In this document: positions 15,303-23,967 of the stretch, piece after piece | Layout: each line of letters opens with the position of its first letter | How positions within the stretch are numbered: position 1 is the stretch's first letter | Assembly: GCA_017965495.1 (NCBI GenBank) | Contig: JAGCPW010000022.1 | Coordinates: 1-44,881, forward strand | Reading direction: 5' to 3' | Source: Eubacterium sp. | GTDB lineage: Bacteria; Bacillota; Clostridia; Lachnospirales; Lachnospiraceae | Length of the DNA: 44,881 nt | Translations under genes and position numbers: made by a program | Notes under the pieces: generated by a model | The model's input: the letters and a program-made list of their open reading frames with translations, nothing else | The model's database searches: none | Told to the model about the DNA's origin: nothing

Positions 15303-16502
15303 ATGAAAGTCTTAATGGTAAATAAATTCTTATTTCCAAATGGTGGATCTGAGACATATATGTTCAAACTTGGTGAGTACTTAGAAACAAAAGGGCACCA
15401 GGTAGAGTACTTCGGTATGGAACATGAAGGTAGATGTGTAGGGAATAGTGTGAATGCTTATACTACAGATATGGATTTTCATGAGGGAAGTAAACTATCA
15501 AAACTTACCTATCCACTTAAGACTATTTACTCAAAAGAAGCTAGAAAGAAAATCAGATTAGTACTAGACGACTTTAGACCAGATGTAGTACATATAAATA
15601 ACTTTAACTATCAACTGACACCATCTATCATTTTGGAAGTGAGAAAATGGGAAAAGCTGACAAAGCACAAAGTAAACATTATTTTCACAGCGCACGATTA
15701 TCAACTCATTTGCCCTAACCACATGATGAATAATCCAGCAACACACGAGAACTGCGAAAAATGTGTTGGTGGACACTTTTTTTGTTGTTTGAAGGGAAAA
15801 TGCATTCATGGTTCTACAATGAAGTCTGCTATAGGTATGGTAGAGGCAAAATTCTGGAAGTGGAAAGGTGTATATAAAAAGATAGACACTATGATTTGCT
15901 GCTCAGAGTTTATGAAGAGCAAGATGGATACTAATCCAATCTTTAAAGATAAGACAGTAGCGCTTCATAACTTTATAGATAAAGTAGAACCAAGAGAAAC
16001 AGAGAAGAAAGACTATGCGCTATACTTTGGACGATTTTCTGAAGAAAAAGGTATCGATACTCTAATTAAGGTTTGTAAAGAATTGCCAGATGTAAATTTC
16101 ATATTTGCTGGAACGGGACCTCTAGAGGACGAACTTAAAAATATACCTAATATTAAAAATGTTGGATTTAAATCTGGTGAAGAATTAGAAAAACTAATTA
16201 GAGAAGCTAGATTTAGTATTTATCCTTCTGAGTGGTATGAAAACTGTCCGTTTTCTGTAATGGAAAGTCAGATGTATGGAACACCGGTGCTTGGAGCAAA
16301 TATCGGCGGTATACCTGAACTTATAAAAGTAGGACAGACAGGCGAACTCTTTGAGAGTGGAAACATAGAAGAACTAAAAGAGAAAATAAACAGTTTATAT
16401 AGCAACAAACAAAAGACAGATGAGTATTCAAGAAACTGTAGAGACATAGACTTTGACGATATTGAGACATATACATCTAAATTATTAAGATATTATAGTT
16501 AG
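15303..16502 (+). CDS. GT4-family glycosyltransferase with cysteine-rich insert
   Basis: 399 residues: GGSETYMFKLGEYLETKGH at the N-terminus, DVVHINNFNYQLTPSII, and a Cys-rich insert around residues 150-175 (CEKC...CCLKGKC) that could bind a metal. The C-terminal GT-B domain has ALYFGRFSEEKGIDTLIK and the ENCPFSVMESQMYGTPV catalytic/sugar-nucleotide segment. It starts directly after the preceding stop, so translation is coupled. The Cys cluster recurs in some cell-envelope GT4 proteins. Confidence 0.88.
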   Translation: MKVLMVNKFLFPNGGSETYMFKLGEYLETKGHQVEYFGMEHEGRCVGNSVNAYTTDMDFHEGSKLSKLTYPLKTIYSKEARKKIRLVLDDFRPDVVHINNFNYQLTPSIILEVRKWEKLTKHKVNIIFTAHDYQLICPNHMMNNPATHENCEKCVGGHFFCCLKGKCIHGSTMKSAIGMVEAKFWKWKGVYKKIDTMICCSEFMKSKMDTNPIFKDKTVALHNFIDKVEPRETEKKDYALYFGRFSEEKGIDTLIKVCKELPDVNFIFAGTGPLEDELKNIPNIKNVGFKSGEELEKLIREARFSIYPSEWYENCPFSVMESQMYGTPVLGANIGGIPELIKVGQTGELFESGNIEELKEKINSLYSNKQKTDEYSRNCRDIDFDDIETYTSKLLRYYS

Positions 16503-16510
16503 GAGAAAAA

Positions 16511-17020
16511 ATGGGGAAAAAGTTTTTATTGTTTAAAATGATGTGCTTCAACCTCGTTAGTACTAGCAAATACAAAGCAGAAGCAATTAGAAAATCTAAA
16601 CTTTTTAAGGAATATGGAGAGGGAGGTCGCTGGAAACCCACATGGCTTCCGGCACATCCACATTTAATATCTATTGGTAATAATGTCACTGTCTCTGCCG
16701 ATGTCAGATTCTATGAACATGATGTTGTTGGAAGAATGTGGAATCACGATAAGGAATATAAAGGGCCTCGAATTGCGTATTATACTGGTGAGATTAAAGT
16801 GGAAGATAATGTGCTACTTGGCGCTCGAAGCATAATTCTATACAATGTTACGATTGGAAAAAATGCGTTAGTAGCAGCAGGTAGTGTGGTAGTGAATGAT
16901 GTGCCTCCATACGCTATTGTGGCTGGAAACCCAGCCAAAGTAATTGGAGATACTAGGGACTTATATAAAAAGAGATTAGAGTATACAAATAAATTAAAAG
17001 GTGAAAAGAATGAGCAATAA
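16511..17020 (+). CDS. Left-handed beta-helix (hexapeptide) O-acyltransferase
   Basis: 169 residues with imperfect hexapeptide turns: GNNVTVSADVRF, VEDNVLLGARSIILYNVTIGKNALVAAGSVVVNDVPPYAIVAG and a final NPAKVIG, the usual ending of the family. It is probably a sugar O-acetyltransferase working on the repeat unit or a nucleotide sugar in the cytoplasm with acetyl-CoA. AGGAGAAAAA precedes the ATG. Its last 11 bp overlap the radical SAM gene. Confidence 0.85.
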   Translation: MGKKFLLFKMMCFNLVSTSKYKAEAIRKSKLFKEYGEGGRWKPTWLPAHPHLISIGNNVTVSADVRFYEHDVVGRMWNHDKEYKGPRIAYYTGEIKVEDNVLLGARSIILYNVTIGKNALVAAGSVVVNDVPPYAIVAGNPAKVIGDTRDLYKKRLEYTNKLKGEKNEQ

Positions 17021-18182
17021 AAAACTCAATGGAACAGTCATTGTGACATATAGATGTAATGCTAGATGCAACATGTGTAACAGATTTAAAGCGCCATCTA
17101 AACCAGAAGAAGAAATAACAGTAGAGGCTATTAAGAAACTTCCAGAAATGTATTTTACTAACATTACTGGTGGAGAGCCTTTTATTCGTGAAGATCTAAA
17201 AGATATAGTTAGAGAATTATACAAGAAGAGTGATCGTATAGTTATTTCAACTAACGGATTTTTCACAGATAGAATTGTTGATTTGTGTAAAGAGTTTCCA
17301 GAGATTGGAATTAGAATATCCATCGAAGGCTTAGAAGAGACTAACAATAAGATTCGTGGTTTAGAAGATGGATATAACAAGGGCTACACTACACTTAAAA
17401 AACTAGTAGAGATGGGAATGAAGGATGTAGGCTTTGGTATGACAGTACAAGATGCTAATGCCAAGGATTTAGTTGCACTTTATGATTTATCAAATGAAAT
17501 GAATATGGAGTTTGCTACAGCATCACTTCACAACTCATTCTACTTCGTGGAAGCAAAGAACATTATTCATGATAGACCAATGGTAGCAGCAGAGTTTGAG
17601 AAGCTAATTAATAAACTGCTAGCATCTAATAGTCCTAAGAAATGGTTTAGAGCATATTTCAATCATGGACTAATCAATTACATATATGGACAGAAGAGAC
17701 TTCTTCCATGTGATATGGCTTTTGATACATTCTTTATTGACCCTTACGGTGATGTAATGCCATGTAATGGAACAAAAGATAAAGAAGTTATGGGCAATGT
17801 AAATGAAGTAGAAAAATGGGATGACCTTTGGGAGAGCGAGCAAGCTGAAAAGGTTAGAAGCACAGTTAGATGTTGTGATAGAGATTGTTGGATGATAGGT
17901 TCAGTATCACCAGCTATTAGAAAATATATTTGGAAACCAGCATGGTGGGTATTTAGACATAAGATTAAATTCTGGACTAAGAAAAAATACTCTATGTATG
18001 AACTTAAGATAGTTAGAGATTACCGAGATGGTAAAGTTACTAAAGAAGAGTTAGATAAATGTAGTACTTGCGATTTCAATGCAGTATTAAATGATGGACT
18101 TAGTGAAGCAAGTAAAGAACAGCTTAAAGATAAATCAGGTGAAGAGATAGTAGATGCAGATATTGCAGAGCAGATGAAATAA
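17010..18182 (+). CDS. Radical SAM protein with C-terminal cysteine-rich (SPASM-like) region
   Basis: Start at ATG 17010, because AGGTG lies 6 bases upstream; a GTG nine bases earlier would add three residues but sits on that ribosome site. The 390-residue product has CNARCNMC (Cys 16, 20, 23; CX3CX2C), a glycine-rich TGGEPF motif at about residue 53 and ISIEGLEET near residue 107. Further cysteines (LLPCDMAF, VMPCNG, RCCDRDCWMIG, STCDF) resemble an auxiliary cluster domain. Reaction unknown. Its place in a polysaccharide operon points to sugar or modification chemistry. Confidence 0.85.
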   Translation: MSNKKLNGTVIVTYRCNARCNMCNRFKAPSKPEEEITVEAIKKLPEMYFTNITGGEPFIREDLKDIVRELYKKSDRIVISTNGFFTDRIVDLCKEFPEIGIRISIEGLEETNNKIRGLEDGYNKGYTTLKKLVEMGMKDVGFGMTVQDANAKDLVALYDLSNEMNMEFATASLHNSFYFVEAKNIIHDRPMVAAEFEKLINKLLASNSPKKWFRAYFNHGLINYIYGQKRLLPCDMAFDTFFIDPYGDVMPCNGTKDKEVMGNVNEVEKWDDLWESEQAEKVRSTVRCCDRDCWMIGSVSPAIRKYIWKPAWWVFRHKIKFWTKKKYSMYELKIVRDYRDGKVTKEELDKCSTCDFNAVLNDGLSEASKEQLKDKSGEEIVDADIAEQMK

Positions 18183-18202
18183 TAGATAGAAAGAAGGATA
18201 GG

Positions 18203-18652
18203 ATGAGCGAGAAAAAGTTTAAGGTTGGATATACAACAGGAGTTTTTGATTTATTTCATATAGGTCATTTGAATATTATTAGAAGAGCCAAAGAACAGTG
18301 CGAGCACTTAATAGTAGGTGTAAGTACAGATGAACTAGTGAAAGAGTATAAGAATAAGTATCCTATTATTCCGTTTGAGGAACGAAAGGAAATTATTGAG
18401 TCACTTAAATATGTGGATGAAGTTGTTCCCCAAACTACAATGGATAAGTATGCTGCATGGGAAAGTTTACACTATGAAGCACTTTTCCATGGAGATGATT
18501 GGAAAAATAGTGATATGTACAATAAATATGTGGAGGAGTTTGAAGGAACAGGAGTTGAGTTTGTTTTTCTTCCACACACAGAAGGAACATCTTCTACTAT
18601 GTTGACAGAAGTATTACAAAAAATAAGAGAAGAACAAGGTGGAAAGATTTGA
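18203..18652 (+). CDS. Cytidylyltransferase, glycerol-3-phosphate type
   Basis: 149 residues of the small nucleotidyltransferase family: TTGVFDLFHIGHLNIIRRA contains the HIGH motif (about residues 19-22), and EGTSSTMLTE near residue 131 is the second nucleotide motif. TagD/Gct-like enzymes are about 130 residues and make CDP-glycerol; ethanolamine-phosphate and other alcohol-phosphate versions exist. The LicD-like protein encoded about 1.2 kb downstream would be the matching transferase. AGAAGGATAGG supplies the ribosome site. Substrate glycerol-3-phosphate is the best guess, not proved. Confidence 0.8.
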   Translation: MSEKKFKVGYTTGVFDLFHIGHLNIIRRAKEQCEHLIVGVSTDELVKEYKNKYPIIPFEERKEIIESLKYVDEVVPQTTMDKYAAWESLHYEALFHGDDWKNSDMYNKYVEEFEGTGVEFVFLPHTEGTSSTMLTEVLQKIREEQGGKI

Positions 18653-18727
18653 ATTGACTATTATAGAGAGAAACTATTGAGATACAAAAAATGTTTAAAG
18701 TTAACATAGGAAAGGTCTAGTAACACA

Positions 18728-19759
18728 ATGGATAAAACAACTAAGAAGTATTCTTTTACAGTTGAATATACAACTTTTGCTAAAGCGGTTGCTGTTATTT
18801 TGATGGTGGTCGTTCATTCAACAATGGATTATGCTGGATATGGTAATTATACAACTGTAGAGAATATCATATGCTCTTTATTTAAGCCAGTTGTAAGTAT
18901 GTTTGCAATTCTAAGTGGATTCGGAATGATGAAATCTGCTAAGAAAACTAAAAACATGGTAAGACTATCATTAAAAAGAATAGTATTAGTGCTTGTTGGG
19001 TATTGGATGGTTTTTATTGTATTATTTGCTAGGATAATAGTTTTTAGTACTAAAAGTCTTGAAGACATATATGGGAGAAGAATAACATTATCATTATTAA
19101 AGGATATATTTGGATGTTCTCATGTAGGACCAATCACAAAGAGCATAATGCCTATTTCCTGGTTCATTGGAACTATCATCATTTTTTATTTGTTATTTCC
19201 ACTTCTTCATATGCTGATTTTTAAACTTGGGAAATTAGATTTTATTTTATTGATTATATCGTTTATACCGATTGCACTATTAGGGTTTAAAATTAGTCTT
19301 TACACATGGGATTCAATTGTTTATTTTATGTTTTCGTTTGTGCTAGGAATGTATATTGAAAAGCATAGAATATTTGAATGGTTTGTTAGAAAAAAAAATG
19401 AAGCATATTGGAGAGCATTTCCGATTGTGGCGATAACTACAATTATTTTGGGGTTTTTACGAGTGTATGTAGGTCCATTAGTTGATCCCTTGTGTGGAGT
19501 TACTTTTATAGTGTTTCTGATATTTATTGTGAATAAAATAAAGATATTAGATAGAGTATTATTATTTATAGGTGGAATAGAGTTTTTTATTTATTTGATT
19601 CATTATAGTTTTATTAAACAATGTAGTGCAATGATAAATCATCATTCCATATGGATATATCTAGTGGCTTTTACTTTCACAGTAATTGCATCAGTTATCT
19701 ATGAATTTTTCTACTCTAAAATTAAAAATTACATTTCTAAATTAAAAGTATTTAATTAA
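18728..19759 (+). CDS. Acyltransferase-3 family membrane protein
   Basis: 343 residues and about ten hydrophobic segments. The opening VEYTTFAKAVAVILMVVVHSTMDY contains the conserved His of the family (here after VVV), followed by FAILSGFGMMKSAKK. It most likely O-acylates the polysaccharide at the membrane. The ribosome site (AGGAAAGG) is about 12 bases from the ATG, rather far. Base composition turns noticeably more AT-rich from about here onward. Confidence 0.85.
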   Translation: MDKTTKKYSFTVEYTTFAKAVAVILMVVVHSTMDYAGYGNYTTVENIICSLFKPVVSMFAILSGFGMMKSAKKTKNMVRLSLKRIVLVLVGYWMVFIVLFARIIVFSTKSLEDIYGRRITLSLLKDIFGCSHVGPITKSIMPISWFIGTIIIFYLLFPLLHMLIFKLGKLDFILLIISFIPIALLGFKISLYTWDSIVYFMFSFVLGMYIEKHRIFEWFVRKKNEAYWRAFPIVAITTIILGFLRVYVGPLVDPLCGVTFIVFLIFIVNKIKILDRVLLFIGGIEFFIYLIHYSFIKQCSAMINHHSIWIYLVAFTFTVIASVIYEFFYSKIKNYISKLKVFN

Positions 19760-19803
19760 TAGTAAAATAGCAATGGGATTATTGACTAAGGGTAAAGGTT
19801 TTT

Positions 19804-20613
19804 ATGAATAAACAAACTTTGGAAAAAATACATAGTATACAAACCGAGATGATTAAAGAATTACATGACTATTGTAAAGAACGCAATTTACACTACTCGG
19901 TTATTTGTGGTTCTCTTCTAGGAGCTATTCGTCACAAAGGAATTATCCCGTGGGATGATGACGTGGATATAGCGTTGATTCGTGAAGAATATGACGAATT
20001 GGTAGAGTCTTTAAGAAAAAAACCAATTGATGGACTTTTTATACAGGAATACTCCACGGATTCCTATTATTATCAACCTTACGCAAAGCTATTGAAAGAG
20101 GGTACGGAGTATATTGAAGGTTTTAGAAAAGATAATAAGTCGAAAAGTGGAGTGTTTATCGATATTTTTCCGCTTGATTATATTAAGAAGCCAGGGATGA
20201 AGATAACTAAATTTAGGAGGACTCTCTCGCGTTTTATAACATTTGCTATTTGGAATAAAGAAAAATGTCATATGGAAAGAGAAGGATCGAAAAAAATAAT
20301 TAATGGTGTTTCAAAAATCATTAGCATTTTCCCTAAATCCTTTTTAATAAAACTTCAAAACAAGTTGGTAATTAGAAAGAAAAGAGATAAAAAATATGTT
20401 GCTAGTATGTTTTCTAGTAATTATGAAACAGACAAATTGTATTTCACGGTAAACGATTTTGCAACTTTGATAGAGCTACCGTTTGAGAATACGGTTGTGA
20501 ATGCCCCTAAAAATTGGGAAGAAAATTTAACACGATTGTATAAAGATTATATGGCATTACCACCAGAAGACAAGCGTAATTCAGGGCATGATGTTTACAG
20601 AGTGAAATTATAG
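19804..20613 (+). CDS. licD: LicD-family phosphotransferase
   Basis: 269 residues of the LicD nucleotidyltransferase-like fold: YSVICGSLLGAIRHKG (about residue 34) and IPWDDDVDIALIREEYD with the triple-Asp metal site, then SGVFIDIFPLD. LicD proteins move phosphocholine from CDP-choline; related capsule proteins (WchX/WcrO type) move glycerol phosphate. With the cytidylyltransferase in the same operon, and no choline uptake/kinase gene seen, glycerol-phosphate decoration is favoured. AAAGG precedes the start. Confidence 0.87.
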   Translation: MNKQTLEKIHSIQTEMIKELHDYCKERNLHYSVICGSLLGAIRHKGIIPWDDDVDIALIREEYDELVESLRKKPIDGLFIQEYSTDSYYYQPYAKLLKEGTEYIEGFRKDNKSKSGVFIDIFPLDYIKKPGMKITKFRRTLSRFITFAIWNKEKCHMEREGSKKIINGVSKIISIFPKSFLIKLQNKLVIRKKRDKKYVASMFSSNYETDKLYFTVNDFATLIELPFENTVVNAPKNWEENLTRLYKDYMALPPEDKRNSGHDVYRVKL

Positions 20614-20625
20614 TTGGAGGCACAT

Positions 20626-21564
20626 GTGAGTAAGATAATTCTTATAAATTGTTATTTTGGTAAATTCCCGGAAGACTTTGATTGTTTCTTGAAATCTTGT
20701 GAGAAGAATAATACAGTTGATTTTTTATTTTTCACGGATGATACACGGAGTGATTTGCCAAATAATGTAAAAATAATCAATACTTCTTTTGAAGCATTGA
20801 AAGAAGCAATCCAGTCTAAGTTTGAATTTGAAATAACACTTAACTCGCCATATAAGTTATGCGATTATAAGCCAGCATATGGATGTATATTTGAAGAGTA
20901 TATTAATGGATATGATTATTGGGGTTATTGCGATATTGATATGGTGTTTGGTGATATCAGAAGCTTCTTAACAGAAGAAGTCCTTGAAACTTATGATAAA
21001 ATATATCAATTTGGTCATTTGACTTTATATAAAAATAATACTGTTAATAATAGGGTATTTATGGATGAAGGCGAGCCGTTTTATAAAGGTGCATTTCAAA
21101 CAGATGTGATTACTGTTTTCGATGAGGTTGATGGCGTACAAAAAAAATATGATCAAAGAAATTTAAAAACTTACAAAGAAAGGGACTACGCAGATATTAC
21201 TCCAAGGCATGATAGGTTTTTGTTGTCAAAAGCTTATGTGGATATTAAAAATGATAATCACAAGCACCAGATATTTACTTATGAAAATGGAAAAGTTTTT
21301 AGATATTATTTAGATGAAAAACAAATAAAAAAAGAAGAGTTCGTTTATATTCATATTCAAAAAAGAAAACTCCCCATAGTTGAAGAGTTAGGTGATAATT
21401 ATTTTATAACATATAAAGGATATATTCCCATCGTAGGGAAAGTAACGAAATATGATGTAAAGAAATATAACAAACTTAGACTATTGCCTGAGTTGAGAGT
21501 CATACTAAAACACAGGAAGTGGAAAATAACAAGAAAGATAAAAAAACTGAGAGGGAAAGCGTAG
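20626..21564 (+). CDS. Glycosyltransferase-like protein, DUF6625 family
   Basis: Start at GTG 20626, 5 bases after GGAGG; a TTG 12 bases upstream is in frame but sits on that ribosome site. The 312-residue product opens SKIILINCYFGKFPEDFDCF and carries WGYCDIDMVFGDIRSFL, whose D-I-D looks like the DxD metal/nucleotide site of GT-A enzymes. KPAYGCIFEEYINGYDYWG is a family mark. It is likely to add a sugar to the repeat unit. It is a poorly studied family, so donor and acceptor are unknown. Confidence 0.75.
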   Translation: MSKIILINCYFGKFPEDFDCFLKSCEKNNTVDFLFFTDDTRSDLPNNVKIINTSFEALKEAIQSKFEFEITLNSPYKLCDYKPAYGCIFEEYINGYDYWGYCDIDMVFGDIRSFLTEEVLETYDKIYQFGHLTLYKNNTVNNRVFMDEGEPFYKGAFQTDVITVFDEVDGVQKKYDQRNLKTYKERDYADITPRHDRFLLSKAYVDIKNDNHKHQIFTYENGKVFRYYLDEKQIKKEEFVYIHIQKRKLPIVEELGDNYFITYKGYIPIVGKVTKYDVKKYNKLRLLPELRVILKHRKWKITRKIKKLRGKA

Positions 21565-21565
21565 A

Positions 21566-22645
21566 ATGAATGTATTACATTTGCAATTGACTGGAAATCC
21601 TGGGGGAATAGCCTCATTATGTTATTCAGTGGCAAAGAATTCTAGTAATAATAACTATATGTATTTTTTGTTTGAAGGTGGAACGGTTGAACAGTTAATG
21701 AAAAAAAACGGAATACCTACGCACATCTCGTATGCTGATAAACACTTTTGGAGAAAGAGTAAAAAAGAGTTAATTGAGTATTGTAAACAAAATAAAATAG
21801 AAGTTATTATTAATCACTCAAACTCTCCAATTGCGTGCTCGCATGTTTTGGCTTTAAAGAAAAAGATTCCCAACATAACTGTGATTTCATATTTGCATTC
21901 AAATGTAGAGGATCTCTTAAACTCTTTAAAAAGAAAGATAATACTTAAACCTTATGTGAAAAGAGTTCAAAGAAAATCTAAAAAAATAGTTGCTATTTCT
22001 AAATCAGTTAAAGAATCTGCTACAAGATTACTGGGTTTGAATAATCACGATGTAACAGTGGTTTATAATGGTGTAGAATGTAAGGAATTTTCAAAATTTA
22101 GAACTGAAAAAAAGAGCGAAAAGTTGGAATTAGTTTTTGTAGGGAGATTATTTAAGCAAAAAGGTGTAGACATTCTAGTTGAAGCGATTTCTAAATTGCC
22201 TAGCGACCTACCTATTGAATTAGTTGTGGTCGGAAGAGGACCTGATCAAGAAAAACTTGAAGAATATTCTAATGAGTTGGGCTTATCTGATGTGATAAAA
22301 TTTCTAGGGCTCAGAATGGATGTTCCAGAATTATTAAGTAAAGCACATTTTTTTGTTCACCCAGCAATTTGGGAAGAGGGATTCGGTATTACTTTGATTG
22401 AGGCTATGTCAGAAGGAATACCTTGTGTGGCTTTTGAAAAAGGCGCCATTCCAGAAATAATTGATAATGATAGAAATGGTCTAATTGTAAAAGAAGTGTC
22501 GTCGGATGCTTTAGCAATTGCAATTGAGAAATGCTACATGATTATAAAAGGTAATGAGTATCAAAGAATGTCAAATAACGCATATGAAACCAGTTTAAAG
22601 TTTGATATTAAAAAAATGGTTGAGCAATTAGAAAAATTATATTGA
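21566..22645 (+). CDS. GT4-family glycosyltransferase
   Basis: 359 residues, GT-B. N-terminal LHLQLTGNPGGIASLCYSVA is the glycine-rich acceptor-side loop. The C-terminal domain has ELVFVGRLFKQKGVDILVEA, PIELVVVGRGPDQEKLEE and the EEGFGITLIEAMSEGIPCV E-x7-E region. It immediately follows the DUF6625 gene (1-base gap) and acts in the cytoplasm on the lipid-linked chain. It is the third GT4 of the operon. Confidence 0.9.
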   Translation: MNVLHLQLTGNPGGIASLCYSVAKNSSNNNYMYFLFEGGTVEQLMKKNGIPTHISYADKHFWRKSKKELIEYCKQNKIEVIINHSNSPIACSHVLALKKKIPNITVISYLHSNVEDLLNSLKRKIILKPYVKRVQRKSKKIVAISKSVKESATRLLGLNNHDVTVVYNGVECKEFSKFRTEKKSEKLELVFVGRLFKQKGVDILVEAISKLPSDLPIELVVVGRGPDQEKLEEYSNELGLSDVIKFLGLRMDVPELLSKAHFFVHPAIWEEGFGITLIEAMSEGIPCVAFEKGAIPEIIDNDRNGLIVKEVSSDALAIAIEKCYMIIKGNEYQRMSNNAYETSLKFDIKKMVEQLEKLY

Positions 22646-22671
22646 TATAAACGATATAGGGAGTTTTAACA

Positions 22672-23967
22672 ATGAAAATTACTAATAAAAGTACAGCAGG
22701 AATAGCAGTGATAGTGCTAATAATTGTTTGTTTGCGCTTTTTTTCTATTGTTGAGCTTCCTTTTCCTTCCGCAATTTTATCGGAACTATCATGGATTTTA
22801 GCTTTTCTTATATACATTTACACTTTTAAGGGCAGATGTAGAATACAATCAAAATATCCATTCATTGGGAAGTATTTTGCTTACATAGTAATTGTTGAGT
22901 TCATTTTGTGCATTTATTCGATGATAAAGTACAATGAGACCGTTTATGATATGTTGTTGTGTGTAGGGGCGTTTTTCTTACTATCGATAACATATGCAAT
23001 ATTAATTAGCTTTGAAAAAGACGGAATGCAATTTTTGATGGATGCGGTGTTCTGGCTTATGTTCGTAAATACTTGTTTAACAATAGTACATGCTTTAGTT
23101 TACAATTTTATAGGAATTAGGCTGTTCGGCTTTATAGAAATAGCCTCAAAAAATACTAATATAAGAATATCTCTAGGAGCTTTAATGGGAGTATATTTTG
23201 TATACGTATTTTATAATATTTTACAAAAAAGAAAGCAGGTATTAATGACTATAGCGCTACTAATAGGGTTGTTTGCGATGTTTTATGTTGAGATGACAAG
23301 GGCTAAAGAAGTCGCAGTAGTTGGTACACTATTAATAATGTGGGCTTTTAAAAGACAAGATTCCAAGAAGGACATTGTAAAATATTTAATCATTATAGTT
23401 GCAGTTATAGTTTTCTTATATTCCGGTTTGTTTGATGCTATACTTAATACATTTAGCATAAACCCTAGTGTGAATGAGCAGTATCAATCTACAGCGGCCA
23501 GATATAACGCAATGGAATATTTTAGCACATTTACAAATAATAACCCTTTGTTTGGTATGGGTTGGGTAAGGCCACATACGGATGAACTTATGAAAATATT
23601 TTCAGGACCAACAGGAACTAGTTTTTTTGATGATTTAGGTTTTTTGGGTCAGTATTATCGTCAAGGTTTGCTAGGGGCAAGTTTTTATTTGGCACTAATA
23701 ATTAGGATGATCTATATCACTTTTAAAATTAAAAAAAACCGTAACGAAAAAGTGTTCTGTGCAGGGTTGGCGTCATATGTATTATTGACAACAATCTCTC
23801 TTAACTGTTTTGATGGTTTAAGAATGTTAGCAGTTCCATTTTATATAGCATGTACAGAATATATCTACTATAGAGATAGAACACACTATGTAATAGTAAG
23901 AAAAGAGAATAATGATGCTGTAGAGAAAGGTATTGAAAATGAAGATAGGAATACTAACATTTCATAA
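22672..23967 (+). CDS. wzy: Oligosaccharide repeat-unit polymerase (Wzy-like)
   Basis: 431 residues with about ten to eleven membrane segments and a large extracellular loop near residues 290-320 containing NNPLFGMGWVRPHTDELMKI and FFDDLGFLGQYYRQGLLG, the layout of O-antigen ligase/polymerase proteins. It joins repeat units on the outer face after flipping. Such proteins are poorly conserved, so the assignment rests on topology, loop motif and operon context with a Wzx. A ligase is the alternative. Its 3' end overlaps the next start by 29 bp. Confidence 0.82.
   Translation: MKITNKSTAGIAVIVLIIVCLRFFSIVELPFPSAILSELSWILAFLIYIYTFKGRCRIQSKYPFIGKYFAYIVIVEFILCIYSMIKYNETVYDMLLCVGAFFLLSITYAILISFEKDGMQFLMDAVFWLMFVNTCLTIVHALVYNFIGIRLFGFIEIASKNTNIRISLGALMGVYFVYVFYNILQKRKQVLMTIALLIGLFAMFYVEMTRAKEVAVVGTLLIMWAFKRQDSKKDIVKYLIIIVAVIVFLYSGLFDAILNTFSINPSVNEQYQSTAARYNAMEYFSTFTNNNPLFGMGWVRPHTDELMKIFSGPTGTSFFDDLGFLGQYYRQGLLGASFYLALIIRMIYITFKIKKNRNEKVFCAGLASYVLLTTISLNCFDGLRMLAVPFYIACTEYIYYRDRTHYVIVRKENNDAVEKGIENEDRNTNIS

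Noticed and set aside
18203..18652. Pantetheine-phosphate adenylyltransferase (CoaD)
   Set aside because: The HIGH and SST motifs are shared by several small nucleotidyltransferases, but the operon context with LicD and the overall sequence fit the glycerol-phosphate type better.
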